The notes under the pieces: model-generated
The model's database searches: none
What the model was told of the DNA's origin: nothing
Seen by the model: the letters and a program-made list of their open reading frames with translations, nothing else
Made by a program: the position numbers and the translations under genes
Source: Alviniconcha marisindica
Lineage: Eukaryota > Mollusca > Gastropoda > Provannidae
Assembly (NCBI GenBank): GCA_018857735.1
Contig: JABMCL010001789.1
Location: 32,501 to 96,500, forward strand
Length of the DNA: 64,000 nucleotides
Direction: 5' to 3'
Shown: positions 44,371 through 56,400 of the stretch, one piece after another
Position numbering within the stretch: position 1 is the first letter of the stretch
Layout of the letters: each line of letters starts with the position of its first letter

Positions 44371-47300
44371 TGTGGTGTGTGTGTGTGTGTGTGTGTGCAT
44401 GGTGTGTGTGTGTGTGTGTGTGCATGGTGTGTGTGCGCGTGCACGAGCATGTGTTCTAGGCGGAAAGGGAACAGGGTGCTTGCTAGTACAAGTAGGACAG
44501 ACTGTAGCAGTAGCGTCTATAGATGGCAGTGTATCTGACCCATGACAGTAATTGTCTGACTGGTTTTTATGAACCACTTTCGCTACCTTATACTTATCGA
44601 TCTATGTCACACCAGTTTGAAAAATGTTTAGTACGGGTGCTGAACCAGGTAAGATATTTATAAATTTGAAAGGCTAAATTCCTGGCCTTAGCAGGCAAAG
44701 TATGCCGGACCACATCGGTCAATATTCCTCATCTTAAATAACTTCAAGCAAGTTTTTGTCTTTGTTGCTTGTTTTCTTTCTAGAAATGTGGGTAGATTAT
44801 GAAAATGCATGCTCATGTATGATACTGATCAGTGCCATGCACATTCAAATTCATTGCGGTGTTTGTATGTGGGTGTGGGTGTGTTTCTATATATATATAT
44901 GATACTTTACGTAAATTGTTTTTGATAGGACTGTGCTCTACATGTGTATAGAATATCATATATATAGGTTAATATGTATTATGTGAGCGCTCAGGGCGTT
45001 GATGAGCGCACAATAAATGTACATTATTATTATTATTAAAACAACGTCCTTAGTCTTTCATGTTTTAGGTATGTAAATATGTGTCTGAACAACTCCACTG
45101 TTAAAGGAAAAGTCCAAGGTTTTTAAGTATGCAAAATGACCATCGAAATGATTGACAAATGAGTCACTAGTCTAAGATTTAATACAATAAAAAATGAAAA
45201 CAAATGTTTATGTTGGTTTTAATTGATTTTATTTTCTGTAGGCTGGCCGAGACTGCTGTCACATGACTTTCTCGGAAGTGACGTCAGTCTGGGGAGTCAG
45301 TGCGGTTGCCATCTGAGATTGTTCATTGAATGTGTATGCGTGTGGTCGACAAAAAGCTCTACAATGCCGGCCTACTGTGTTGCAGCAAACTCACAAGCAA
45401 CCCAAAGCATACCTATGCATGAGTTCCCGTGGAATCGACCCACTGTGAGGCGAAAATGGGTCAAATTTGTACAATTCAAATGAGCTGATTTTTATGCTGC
45501 GCCTCAGTCACGCCCATCTGTGTAGTGAGCACTTCGCTGAGTGCAATTTCGTAAACTTTATGGCGAAATACCAAATGGGGTTTCATCAAAGCGGAATTTG
45601 TAGGGCTGTCCACAGGGTAACCGACTTGCAAAAAAATCCAGTTCGAATCTCCAAGGATGAAGCTGACGAGCAGCAAGTGCACAGCATGATACCAAAAACT
45701 GAGAGATACACTGATACTCTGAAACAAGCATTAACAAGGCAAAGACAAAAAGTCTGACACAAATGCCTACAGCAGAAAAGGCCATGAAAGAAAGAGACCT
45801 ACACAAATGCCTGTGGCAAAGAAAAAAAGAACAGACCACAAATGCCTGTGGCAAAGAAAGAAAGAGCAAACCACAAATGCTGGTGGCAAACGAAAAATGG
45901 CTTCCCTCATCAGTCAAGCAAACAACTGACACCAAATGAAAGAAACAAAACAGCTGAAACCACCTCAAAACCCCAAACGGTTGCCTACCTGCAAGCATAA
46001 GGTGGAAAAAACACCAAAACAAACAAACAAACAAACAAACAAATCACAACAGTCTAATAGACTACTGTCTGCAACAAAGGAGTGGACAACTACAGTCATA
46101 AGAGCACAGAGCAAAAAATAACTGTGCCAACGACAAACAGATGGAAGCCAAACTTTCCATAACTAACTCTAAACTAACCCCTCACTAACCTGGCTTCCAT
46201 CTAGAAAAACAAAGGCTGCAGACTGATAAAGCAAAACGCTAATCAGGACTACCGATGACAAAACATTGGGATGTAAACAAATGCAGACGACAAGAGAAAT
46301 ACAAAATGGCTGCCCTAATCAGGCAAGCTAACAAGCGGGTATGAAATGGCCAATAAACCAAAGATAAAAAAAGAAAGAACGCATGGTGAAAAAGAAGTGG
46401 AAAAGAGAGAGAAAACAACAAACACTTTCTGAAAAGAAAGAGGAGGCAAGTAATGTCAGCGAGCAACAGGACAAAGGCTGGATACACATAATCCGTGTAC
46501 ACGATACAACCCACTTAGCAGTGACAACACGGCAGGGCAACAGACGCTCATGAACTACCCCATACAAAGAAAAAATGAGAGGTCTCGTTAAACATCGAGA
46601 CTACCCCCCCTCACTCGTCCATCGTAAATAAACGATATAACTTGAGAAACAAAAGGGCAAGCCAAGAGAAAAAACAGTGAATGGCAAGAACCGGTAACTA
46701 GCCCAACCCCAAACCCTAACCCAGGTAGGCCACGAAATCGCTAGTCTATTGAACTAGAACGAAGATAACTTTTTCATTTTTACATATGATGAAACAAACA
46801 AGGATAAATTGGGGAAAAGAAAACACCCAATAAAAGGCAGGCTCCCTGATGAGGTCTAGCCTGTTGTGAAAGCTAGAGTAAACAGAGCGAAAAAGACTGA
46901 AACGCCACGCACCTAACAAGGTTCGAGAAAGATGAAATAACAAGGAGGAAATAAACAAAGGCCCAACTACTGACAATGGCATCGGAGCTTCATCCTTGGA
47001 GATTCAAACTGGAATTTTTTCCAAATCGGTTACCCTGTGGCTACTAGCAATTTGCAGCGACTCCCCAGAGTGACGTAGTGCGCATATGTGCACATGATTT
47101 TCAGCGTCATGGCGACGCTTTCGGTCCAACAGAAAATGCCTGTTTTCATCATTTATAACCCTCAGATCACAATTTCACCTACATCATTGTTCTCAGCAAA
47201 CTTTAACGGAAATCGTGTCAAAAATCACCCCCAACCTTGGACTTGTCCTTTAAAAATACACTCTCAACGATTAATAATGAAGCAGATTCCTCACATCCCC

Positions 47301-49227
47301 CCATTTTATTTTATTTTTAATTCTACAACAAAATCTTAGTTCCCACCCCAAAACAAAACTAAAGCAGCTGCCAATGTGCTATGTTATATTGTGATATATA
47401 ATGATAAAAAAATTGCAACGACTATTCCAGCTTTCAGTTCTCCATCACATTTTGACACTTCACGAGTCTGAATAATGACGGTATAGCTTTCTCTCTGTCT
47501 GCGAAAATGCTCTCCCCTGATCCAACTTTTACAGCTGACTGGCTGTTAAAAACCAATTATCTACAGATGTATCTGTGAAAACGCCAGCATTAATTAAGGA
47601 TGTTTTCCATGGACGGCCTTGTGGATCAAGGATGGAACTACATTAATCGCTGACTGCCAAGTAAGTACTGTTTCGTAAAAAAAATGTATGCCTGAAAGTT
47701 AAACTTAAAGCAAAACACTTGCTGACTTTTCTCATAATCTTACCGGCTCCTCCGTCGCTACCCTGGTCATGCTGGTGACCGTGGCCGCCGTGGTGACGAT
47801 AGCATTTCTTTTTGTGACCATGGCAACTGTGTGTCTCATCCCCATCGTCTTCGTCTGAGGAAGAGGACTCACCAAAGAGCTTGGGTTTTTCATAAATACA
47901 ACAACCTGTAACAGCAACAACAACAATCTGATTGGTGTTATGGGTTATATAATAATGTCAATAATAGTGGGTGAGGTGCACTGCGCTTTACAAGATCAAC
48001 ATATAATGCACAAATTAAAAACTCAAAAATAATAAATTACAGTCATAGTGTTGGACACAAAAATAATATTGTGTTGTTGTACATGAGAACAGCTTACAGC
48101 AGTACTCACAAGAGTTAAGAGATAAACCATCTGCTTTATAAAAACCACCGGAGTGAAAAACAAAAATGTGATCACGCAACTTGACAGATATATATATATA
48201 TGCACTATAAGTATAATAATTAATTTTTATCACTTTCCACTGTTGGTTCCCATGCCTTTTCTGTCTTCCGTCCCTTTACATCAGTACATGGAGTGACCTT
48301 CCCCTTCCTCTCTGACAGAAACCTTCTCTCGACAGTACTCTTTTAGATCAAATATCTAGACATTTCTCTTCCCAAAACTATAGACCTGCCATGTTTTCCA
48401 TTCCCTGCTGCTGTCTTCATCTGTCTCTTCATCCACTTCAAGTCTCTGTTTGCTGTGATAACAGCTGTCGGAGTGGTTTTACATTATATTTTGAATGATT
48501 TATTATTATAATGTTATATTTTTATCCTGATCACTGACACTGACAGTGACACAGTGACACTGAGTGTGTGTGACAATGACATCATCAGAATTATCAGCTG
48601 GCAGACACGTAAACTGTAATTTCCCCAAGAAGGAAGTAGCATTATAAGAAGTTTATTACCCATTACCAGACTTACATTTCGATTTCTTTTTATCCATGTG
48701 TTCGTTGTCCACTGTCTCTGTTGACCATTTGACCTTGATGTCAGACTTTGGCTTCTTCAGCTTCAAATGCAGAGTGGGACTTTGCTGTCCAGACACACAG
48801 AAAACAACAACAAGAAGTTATCATGCATTTAATTTTAACCCATGTTGCAGTCTGATTTCAGAAGACTTGTAACCAAGAGCTCTGCTGGTCTATGGTCATT
48901 ACACTTACAGAGTAACAAATGCAGACCAAGAAGACCAAAAAAAATTAATCAATTTCAGGGACTGATCAGTATTTTCTTCATATTTCCACTAAAGATGCGT
49001 AGAGCTCTAGCTGCCAAGTCAACCCTCTTTTTAAGTTTGTTGGATTACCATAACATTCCTACCATATTTATAACTTTATTAGGCCAAAACTGAAACTAGT
49101 AAAAGACTTGCATTATTTATTCAAACTTAAACTAGTAAACGACTCAGCCCTGTAAACAATACAAGAACTAATTTCAAATGCAGCCTTCCTCTGTGTTGCT
49201 TCCCCCCCCCCCCCTCCCCCCCCCAGT

Positions 49228-49266
<39 letters not shown>

Positions 49267-50008
49267 TCTGTCTGTGTGTTTGTCTGTGTTCTAGACTATG
49301 GGGAAGTAGAGCTCTAGCAGTGGTATACTAGTATACTGGACAGCCGTGTATCTGACCGGTTACAATGACTGTTTGGCCAGTTTCTGTGAACCATTTTTGC
49401 CACCTTCTAGATATTACACTGGTTTCAAAATGTCTAGTGCGATCACTGCCATATTTCATCCCATTCAGCAAAATGCACATGGCTGTACTGACAAACCTGA
49501 CATTGTAACAAAGACCACTCTTTAAAAGGTGGTAAAAGCCATACATGTGTATATGGGGACTATACCCCTAGACGTATAATAATTATGCCAGAATTAGTCC
49601 AGTCGCTGACAAGTGACATGTCAATGTTACTTAATCAAGATCGAAACTAACTGCTGCAGTGTCGGGATGGGGCTGCTCACTCACAACAACAGAAATATTT
49701 AAAGAGAGAAGAGCAGAGTTATCAGCTTGTCTGCACCTGTCAGTGTGTCACACAGTGTTGGTGAAAGCATGGCACAGACAACAATTTTACCCTCAGATGC
49801 ATTTATTTTAAAAAACACTTGTTTTGGGGGTTTTATTTTTATTTTTCTGTCACTTTGTTTTTGCGTTTTACTTTTTAAAATTAAACGCATCAGGGGGGAA
49901 AAATCGTTGTCATGCTTTCGCCAACATGGCAATGTCCACTTTTAGCCCCATCAGTTCGCAGTCCCCACCAAAAAAACCCCACTAATACTAAATAGCAATT
50001 TTCATGAC

Positions 50009-50041
<33 letters not shown>

Positions 50042-51703
50042 CCTTATCACAGACCTGGCCATACAACAATATTCCCACAACCAACCACATTTCAACTTTG
50101 CGCTCAACACAATTGCAGAACTGGCAATTTGGAAATAGGCGCTCATTTTCAGAATTCCCACTTTCATCTGCTCAATTCTGGTACTGAGGAAATTCCAACT
50201 TTGCATGGCACATCCAGAAGTTAGTGGTCCTGCCACTGACAGTGTCAATCAGTGCTCCCGATAATGCACAACTGCGGGTCTATTATGCACAGACTTGAAT
50301 TTGATGCACAGATTAGAGATCTGTGCATCATCTTGACACACACATATTTTCAAAGCAATCGAGACAGTCAATGGCTATTTAGCGCATCAATGAAACAAGA
50401 TCGATAAGGCTTAGAACGCAAAACTCTGCTTGCCTAACCACATTCCTGTCTGCGATGCTGACTGGTTTAAATGTCATTTCCAGCAGTTGTATTTCAAAGC
50501 TGATTGTTTGGAAATTCACTTCCCTTCTAAGCTGTCACTTCCTTTCTACGCCTTTGTTTTCACTTCAGCTGAAAAATTGTCGCTTTTAGTTTTACCTGGC
50601 TTACACATGTGAAGAAATGCTTGGCAGCAAAGTCTGATGAAAATATTATTGTTGAGGGAGACAGAAGTATTAAACTTTAAAGCAGCTGAAAAAGATCCTA
50701 GTGCAACCGTAATTGCTAACATATGTTCGACTGGTACAACTGTAGTAGGTAGCATAAATGCGACTGAATTTTGGCAAAGGTGAACATGGCCTCCCTCATT
50801 TTTACTACTGCTCAGTTGCAAAATGGATCTTACAATTTCACAGTGATCAACTCTTTGCCCTGGCAACCAAATGATTTATTATAATTACCGTTTTTGTGAC
50901 AATTACTTTTGTACTTGCTTCCTTCACTGATGTGCTGTTCATTCGCAAAAACCTCAAACAAAACTGAGACTGTTCCATGGCTGTTCTGATAAAATAAAAG
51001 TCAGTGAAGGAAGCAAAATAAAGAATTCAGAATTGTCACAAAAATTGTAATCATTATTATGATTTATTATTTGGCTATCTGATAAGTGATAGAAGCGAAA
51101 ATCACCATGGAACTGTGAGAATCTGAGATCCGGGTGGGGCCATTTTGTGACTGAGAATCAGCCAAATCTACAGTTAACAGTAAAAAGTGTGTGGGGCGGG
51201 GAGGGGGGAGGGTGGAGATGTAATCTCCCACCTTTGCCAGATTTTTGTTTTTTGTTATGCATTTGAAAGAACGAACACTTCTAAAATGACTCAAATTGAA
51301 AGGACTGGGAACAAAAGTTTTTTTCTCTCTATTTTTTACGTATCGTGTACTGTCTGTAAAGGTGAAGTCTGAAGATAGTCATGATGGAGCATTTGTTGTG
51401 TGCTTTTGTTGTTTTAATACAAAAACGGTTGCTACTGAATATTCATATATGCTACTTCAGTGTTGTGACCCCCAGTTTAGGCTGTTTTACCCTTAGATAT
51501 TTTAACTGGGGGTCATTTTGACCCTCACTTAAAATTTCTATGGGGAGCACTGGTCAATGTATCAAATCAAGATCAAAATTAAGCCATTCGAAGAGAGAGA
51601 AAGCTTTCCATTTTACCGGAGTTTCTTCCTCTTTGTCAACTGCCAGTGTCACTGTTTCAGTAACAGTCCCCTCATTGTTTGGCAAGCTGTTGCCTTCGGC
51701 CAT
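42780..51703 (-). CDS. PPP1R11: Protein phosphatase 1 regulatory inhibitor subunit 11 (inhibitor-3)
   Basis: Four exons join in phase: 51703-51617, 48784-48676, 47905-47744 and 42832-42780. The product is 136 aa (human 126). The order is an N-terminal acidic/Thr-rich stretch with TVTETVTL; LHLKLKKPKSDIKVKW with a K-V-x-W PP1-docking motif (residues 46-49); the hallmark TVDNEHM; the triple-Cys SKCCCIYEKP (Cys 66-68); FGESSSSDEDD; a His/Cys-rich segment with CHGHKKKCYRHH; and a Pro/Ser/Gly tail. Inhibitor-3 is a small, largely disordered PP1 inhibitor, and an E3 ligase role has been reported in mammals. The 4.9 kb last intron holds a THAP element, a 0.7 kb TG array and a SINE. The short last exon is assigned by phase, acceptor and tail composition. 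Confidence 0.92.
42851..43268 (+). mobile_element. SINE family S1 copy beside PPP1R11 exon 4
   Basis: The head GCGGGGATAGCTCAGTGG and B box GGTTCGAATC are followed by the S1 body. Flanking blocks GGCCCTGCATAAAACAAAAA (42828) and GGCCCTGCATCAAAACGAAA (about 43271) look like a long target duplication. It is antisense to PPP1R11. Confidence 0.85.
43268..43525. repeat. ~130-bp direct duplication
   Basis: GCATCAAAACGAAAAATGAC / CACAATACC (43280) recurs as GCATGAAATGAAAAACGAC / CACAATTCTG (43385). Each copy is followed by TCATCACCAAATC. In PPP1R11 intron 3. Confidence 0.65.
43740..44440. repeat. 700-bp TG array
   Basis: Nearly pure TG with scattered GG, TTG and GCATGG interruptions. It gives open frames above 240 codons on both strands that are artefacts of the repeat. 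Largest simple array in the window; in PPP1R11 intron 3. Confidence 0.95.
44900..45040 (+). repeat. Dispersed repeat with (ATT)n tail
   Basis: Same block as 8310-8460: GTAAATTGTTTTTGATAGGA, GTGAGCGCTCAGGGCGTTGA, ending AATGTACATTATTATT. Confidence 0.7.
45101..47253 (+). mobile_element. Kolobok-like TTAA element copy 2 with THAP-domain remnant
   Basis: TTAAAGGAAAAGTCCAAGG at the left and CCTTGGACTTGTCCTTTAA at the right, 2153 bp. From 45364 the frame MPAYCVAANSQ ... HEFPWNRPTVRRKWVKF ends at a stop (45481-45483). A second frame continues [17 protein letters not shown]. The order Cys, HEFP, W and CSEHF matches a THAP C2CH zinc finger, but the second Cys is missing and the frame is broken. No transposase catalytic region is readable in the A-rich interior. 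In PPP1R11 intron 3. Confidence 0.82.
45364..45757 (+). pseudogene. THAP-domain transposase N-terminus, frameshifted
   Basis: Begins ATGCCGGCCTAC. The first frame ends after KFVQFK; the +1-shifted frame carries CSEHFAECNF and continues to 45757. THAP domains bind DNA and occur in P-element and Kolobok transposases as well as host genes. Location inside TTAA termini supports transposon origin. Confidence 0.7.
47744..47905 (-). CDS. PPP1R11: PPP1R11 exon 3 (CCC motif and His-rich region)
   Basis: The acceptor TTGTTACAG precedes 47905 and the donor GCCG/GTAAGA is at 47743 (phase 1). The exon encodes CCCIYEKPKLFGESSSSDED followed by THSCHGHKKKCYRHHGGHGH. The triple Cys is completed across the splice junction. 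Confidence 0.95.
48060..48675. other. PPP1R11 intron 2
   Basis: A short TA run (48189-48200) and otherwise unique sequence. The left end continues a repeat shared with 22182-22320. No additional exon seen. Confidence 0.4.
48676..48784 (-). CDS. PPP1R11: PPP1R11 exon 2 (PP1-docking region)
   Basis: The acceptor GTCTGGACAG precedes 48784 and the donor AAAT/GTAAGT is at 48675 (phase 1). The exon encodes QSPTLHLKLKKPKSDIKVKW and STETVDNEHMDKKKSK. It contains the KVKW motif and TVDNEHM signature of inhibitor-3. Confidence 0.95.
49200..49300. repeat. C-run and TG/TCTG microsatellite
   Basis: C/T tract at 49202-49225, TG to about 49262, then TGTCTGTCTG. In PPP1R11 intron 1. Downstream 49300-49400 resembles 44500-44590 (GTATCTGACC, CAATGACTGT / TAATTGTCTG). 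Confidence 0.85.
49301..51616. other. PPP1R11 intron 1, no further exon seen
   Basis: TA run at 50010-50041 and AT-rich, mostly unique sequence. 50880-51060 contains a short imperfect inverted pair around TTTTGTGACAATTACTTTTG / TTGTCACAAAAATTGTAATC. Confidence 0.4.
51617..51703 (-). CDS. PPP1R11: PPP1R11 exon 1 (residues 1-29)
   Basis: ATG at 51703-51701 starts MAEGNSLPNNEGTVTETVTL and the exon runs to EEETP. The donor CCG/GTAAAA is at 51616, phase 0. It resembles the human start MAEAGAGLSETVTETTVTV. Confidence 0.88.
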
Positions 51704-52100
51704 TTTTGGAATCCAAATTGTGAAATTATACAAAATTTCGCAATGCCAATGGTCTCCAGTCCCACTTAGAATGTAGTTTTGGCATCGGCCATTTTCCTAG
51801 TATAGTCATTTAGAGTAGCCTCCCTTGAAAGATTTATAGTTTGTCCACGCAGAGATTAGGAACTCTCTTTCGGCGGCTAAACTTCTCGTGTGCTTAGAGG
51901 AGGTTAAACGAACATCATCAGCGTTAAACGTTTTGTGATTGAACGTGCCGTTGATTTTATAACAATTTTAGAAGAGACACTATTGCTAACACCGTTTTCA
52001 CGAGCTCTTTCCCGCGTCAGTGTGACATCATAGACCCATCCGCAGTCCCGCCGCTTTCCGGCCGCTGTTATCGGGAGGTATCACAAGCCACAAGCGGCTG
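51704..52100 (-). promoter_or_regulatory. Upstream region of PPP1R11
   Basis: Non-repetitive, moderately GC-rich towards 52030-52130, with a CRE-like TGACATCA at 52023-52030 and no TATA box near the start codon. Placed as promoter only by position. Confidence 0.3.
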
Positions 52101-52117
52101 CCGGCAAGAGGGCTTGT

Positions 52118-52225
52118 GAGCCGTGGCCTCGGCTCGATTCCGCTTCGGCTGTCCTTTCTCTTCAAAAAGGTTGTGGTTTGTGGACAGTCTTGTCAGTTGT
52201 GCCTTTGTCCCTCACAATTACTTTC
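52118..52225 (+). mobile_element. SINE S2 fragment
   Basis: GGCTCGATTCCGCTTCGGCT then CTTCAAAAAGGTTGTGGTTT, matching the 5' third of 37628-37942. Truncated where M1 copy 3 begins. Confidence 0.75.
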
Positions 52226-53105
52226 CTTCAACCACTGCCGTATTTAGTTACGCCATAGGTTCTGTATTGCAATGCTGTTTGTGTTGATCACAATAATGTT
52301 GGGGTTCTCTTTTATCCAATACACTAACACATGACTGAGTCACAGGGCATTCTTTAGTACTAGAGACATAGACATACAACAACTAGCACAGAGGACAGAG
52401 GAACACGTGATGGGTATGGCAGGAACAAAGGAGCAAGTGGGCAGGCCAGTGTGTGAGATGCAGTAAAGAGAGGGGAAGGGGGAGAGGGGAGTGGCCCTGG
52501 GGCATCCTCACTACTGACCACACTAATGTCAGTGTGGAAGCTGCTCTCAGGTTGTTTATGTGTTGGGGTGGGAGCGTAGGACAGTAAGGGAGCAGAGGTT
52601 GAGCGCGTGTGAAATAGGACTATACCATTACAGGTTCCAGAAAACTGTCAGCTAACCAGCAGTTTTTTGTTGGTGCTCAAACAGCAGTAAGTTTGTTGAC
52701 AAACAACTCATAGCATATTAGACGTTTGTTTTATAACTGACCATGTTGCTTACGCCAGCTCAAATAAAATCAAACTCGTTTGAATCGAGACATAACTTTT
52801 TTTTCTTCCGGCTTTTCTTTTTTACCCGGGGTGGATGCGCCTCGTGTTTACGTGCGTGCTTGGGCGATAGGTTGCTTCTACAGTCATATTAGTACCCACA
52901 CTCCGAGCATCGCTTTCCCGGGCACCTTCCTTGAAGGCAGGATGTCGTAAACCAATGCTTGGAGTTTGATTAATACCCACACTTTTCGGAGGGCGCTGAC
53001 ATCTTCGGTGGACAGCTGCGCGGAGATAAAGAGTGCCCCTTCAGTGGCGTAACTAAATCTGGCAGAGTTTGGAGGAAGGTGCCGGAAAGCAACGGTCAGA
53101 GTGTG
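52226..53105 (-). mobile_element. TIR element M1 copy 3, split by an LTR-like insert
   Basis: Left piece CAACCACTGCCGTATTTAG to CGCCATAGGTTC (52262). It resumes at 52638 with CAGAAAACTGTCAGC and runs to GGTCAGAGTGTG. The interior matches 57420-57815 closely, with an extra local duplication near 52900-52980. Confidence 0.8.
52263..52632 (-). mobile_element. Probable solo LTR nested in M1
   Basis: 370 bp beginning TGTATTGC and ending CCATTACA (TGT...ACA ends), flanked by the 5-bp duplication GGTTC at 52258-52262 and 52633-52637. The surrounding element is continuous once it is removed. No internal coding region, primer site or second LTR is present. Orientation is guessed from TGTAATGG on the minus strand. 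Confidence 0.7.
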
Positions 53106-53224
53106 GCGGCTCCAGCCGCATTGCCCTGGACTCAAGACACTGACATGGCTTTTGCTCCTTTTCCTACTTCGGACTTCGCACTAGTCGAAATCACTCGATC
53201 CCTCTTGGTCTGAGACACAGTTCG

Positions 53225-54090
53225 TGAGGCACCCGCTATGTCGTTGGTGTTGCCGACCCGCCACTGCCCGTGTTGCCGATCCCGCTATGTTGCCGACTCG
53301 AGTCGCTATGTCGCTGGTGTTGCCGACCGGCCACTGCCCGTGTTGCCGATCCCGCTATGTTGCCGACTCGAGTCGCTATGTCGCTGATGTTGCCAACCCA
53401 CTGCCCGTGTTGCCGACTCGAGTCGCTGATGTTGCCGACCCACTGCCTGTGTTGCCGATCCCGCTATGTTGCCGACTCGAGTCGTTATGTCGGCTATCCA
53501 TCTATGTCGCCGACCCGTTGAGTCGTCGACCCGTTATGTCGGTGATTCCACTATGTTCAGATTCAGATTCTTTATTCACCAAGTCAGTTAACAACAAGGG
53601 AGGTATGTTGCAAAGCGGTAAGCATACAAACATAAGCATATAACAACACTGACATACAGCAACTAACATAGTTAAAGGTATACAGATCGTCGCCCCACTA
53701 TGTCGGCGATTCAGCTATGTCACCGGCCCACTATGTCGCTGGCCCTCTGAATCGTCGAGCCACCGGCTATGTCGGCGATCCAACTATGTCTGACCGACCC
53801 ACCGCCGGCTCGCTGAGTCGTCGACCCACTATGTCGGCGATCGTGTTCAGATTCAGATTCTTTATTCACCAAGTTTAACAAAAAGGAAATTGTTTTGAAA
53901 AGCGAAAAGTATGCACACAAACATAAGCAAACGACAACACTGACATACATCAGCTAACAGTCAAAGGTATACACCCGTCCACACCATCAACGCTGAATCG
54001 TCGACCCACTATGTCAGTGACCCAAACAGGCTATGTCGCCGGTCCGCTATGTCGCTATGCGGCGATCCTGCCACGTCGCCGGCCGGCCCT
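53225..54090 (+). repeat. GC-rich TATGTCG/TTGCCGA minisatellite with two LINE-tail inserts
   Basis: Units of CCGCTATGTTGCCGACTCGA and GTCGCTATGTCGCTG, CCACTATGTCGGCGAT and variants. Interrupted at 53554-53690 and 53845-53979 by two copies of a block starting TTCAGATTCAGATTCTTTAT. Confidence 0.88.
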
Positions 54091-54099
54091 TTAATCCCC

Positions 54100-54980
<881 letters not shown>

Positions 54981-55013
54981 GCTGTTAACGATACGTCAGT
55001 AGAGGCCTTCCGG

Positions 55014-55185
55014 TTAGTTTAGGTCAGTTCAAGATGGTATCTATGCGCTCGGAAAAGCCCATATGCGCTCCACCCCGTCTCTCGGATATTTTCCCAACGA
55101 TGCCTTTGAAATAATAATAATATAATAATAATAATAATAATGTAAGTTTATCATGCACTCATCAACGCCCTGAGCGCTCGCATTT
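55014..55185 (-). mobile_element. Fragments of S5 and of the (ATT)n-tailed repeat, reversed
   Basis: 55014-55110 is the reverse of the S5 3' block (AAGCCCATATGCGCTCCACC). 55110-55185 is the reverse of the 8400-8455 block, with the (ATA)n tail first and TCAACGCCCTGAGCGCTC. Confidence 0.65.
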
Positions 55186-55439
55186 TGTGACTGAGCTTGA
55201 ATATAGAGGCCGCGGAGCGGCTAGAACAGCGTCTGAGTCAGTGAAACTGGAATAACTCGGCAGTGCCGCTCGAACGGCAGCCGTACGGCCGTCACTGAGT
55301 GCCCGGCGCCGGACTGACTGACCCCGCAAATCAGGCAGCGCCCTGGCATCAAGACATGATGACATGTGACTTTTAAAGTGTCTGCAACCGCACATCATAG
55401 CTGCAGACAGACTCCAAGCACCGGTTCAAGCGAATGAAC

Positions 55440-55625
55440 TGACATTAAAATGGCTCTCATCATAGTCGCTGCCCATCTTAATGTAGGAGTCATTCTGGTG
55501 GTGATGAGTGTCGCGATAGGTATATGATCTCCCTCTTCCCCCACCTCTATACCCCCTCCCCCTTCTCCCCGTCCCTAATAAGCCCTATGGTTTCTGTGGC
55601 CAGTTAAGCACCATGTTTACCAAAG
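55440..55625 (+). mobile_element. SINE S2, 5'-truncated
   Basis: AAATGGCTCTCATCATAGTC through TCCCTAATAAGCCCTATGGT to AGTTAAGCACCATGTTTAC. The tRNA-like head is absent, as expected for truncated retroposition or later loss. Confidence 0.8.
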
Positions 55626-55734
55626 GGCTTCCACTAGGAAAGCAATCGATTTACTGCGCCACTTCAGTCCAGAACTGACGTGACATGTCAGTCACGTTTC
55701 TTTCCTGCCTGACAGTGAGAAGATTTCCTAAACT

Positions 55735-56400
55735 ACAATAGGGGCATGGACAGATACTTTTCGTGTTTTGGGGACGATATCAAAGTGTTTGAACCAAGTG
55801 AAGAAGTAGACCCGACTGTGGAAATGACAGTCCGATGCTACATATGATGCGAAAGAACAAATCTCCATAATACAGACTTTCCGGTTTGATTTGGACACCG
55901 TTACTCAAGATAGAAAATCACCGAAAATCCGACACCACGCGCTGTCTACCTAAAAATGAGGGGTATACTGACAACCTAAAACTACGTGAAACAAGCGCTA
56001 AACAGGCAGAGAAACTCGGAACGCAAATCGGCCCTGCGGCAAAAAAATGCCAAGAAAGAAGCTGAACACTGACAAAAGCCGCCTATAAAGAAAGACAAAA
56101 CAACACTACTGAAAATGCGAGAGTTAAAATAAACATGGCTGCCCTAATTAGGCAAGCTAACAACTGAAACCAAATGGAAAGGATGATGAAAATGACGAAG
56201 AAAGATCAAGGAGAAAGAGAGACGGAAAAAAGATTACTCCCAACTGACCCGATCGCCAAACCGTACATGGTAACTGTCTCTGACAGCGTGCAATGTAACA
56301 AAGGCTGGACTGAAACGCGTAATCCATGCACACAATACAAAGCACACAGTGATGCTAACAGCCACTGGGCGGCAAACCGCCGACGCTCACGAAGTACCCA
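55735..56400 (+). mobile_element. Fragment related to Kolobok-like copy 2 interior
   Basis: GGTATACTGACAACC, GAAACAAGCGCTAAACAGGC and GCTGCCCTAATTAGGCAAGC correspond to 45700-45770 and 46300-46330. AACAAAGGCTGGACTGAAACGCG corresponds to 46470-46500 in part. Boundaries not resolved; no intact frame. Confidence 0.55.

Noticed and set aside
43633..44577. His/Thr and Cys/Val ORFs of over 240 codons
   Set aside because: Frames of a TG/CA array; no coding evidence.
45364..45757. THAP domain as a host gene
   Set aside because: Frame broken, second zinc-ligand Cys missing, and located inside TTAA-flanked inverted termini with a second decayed copy at 17 kb.
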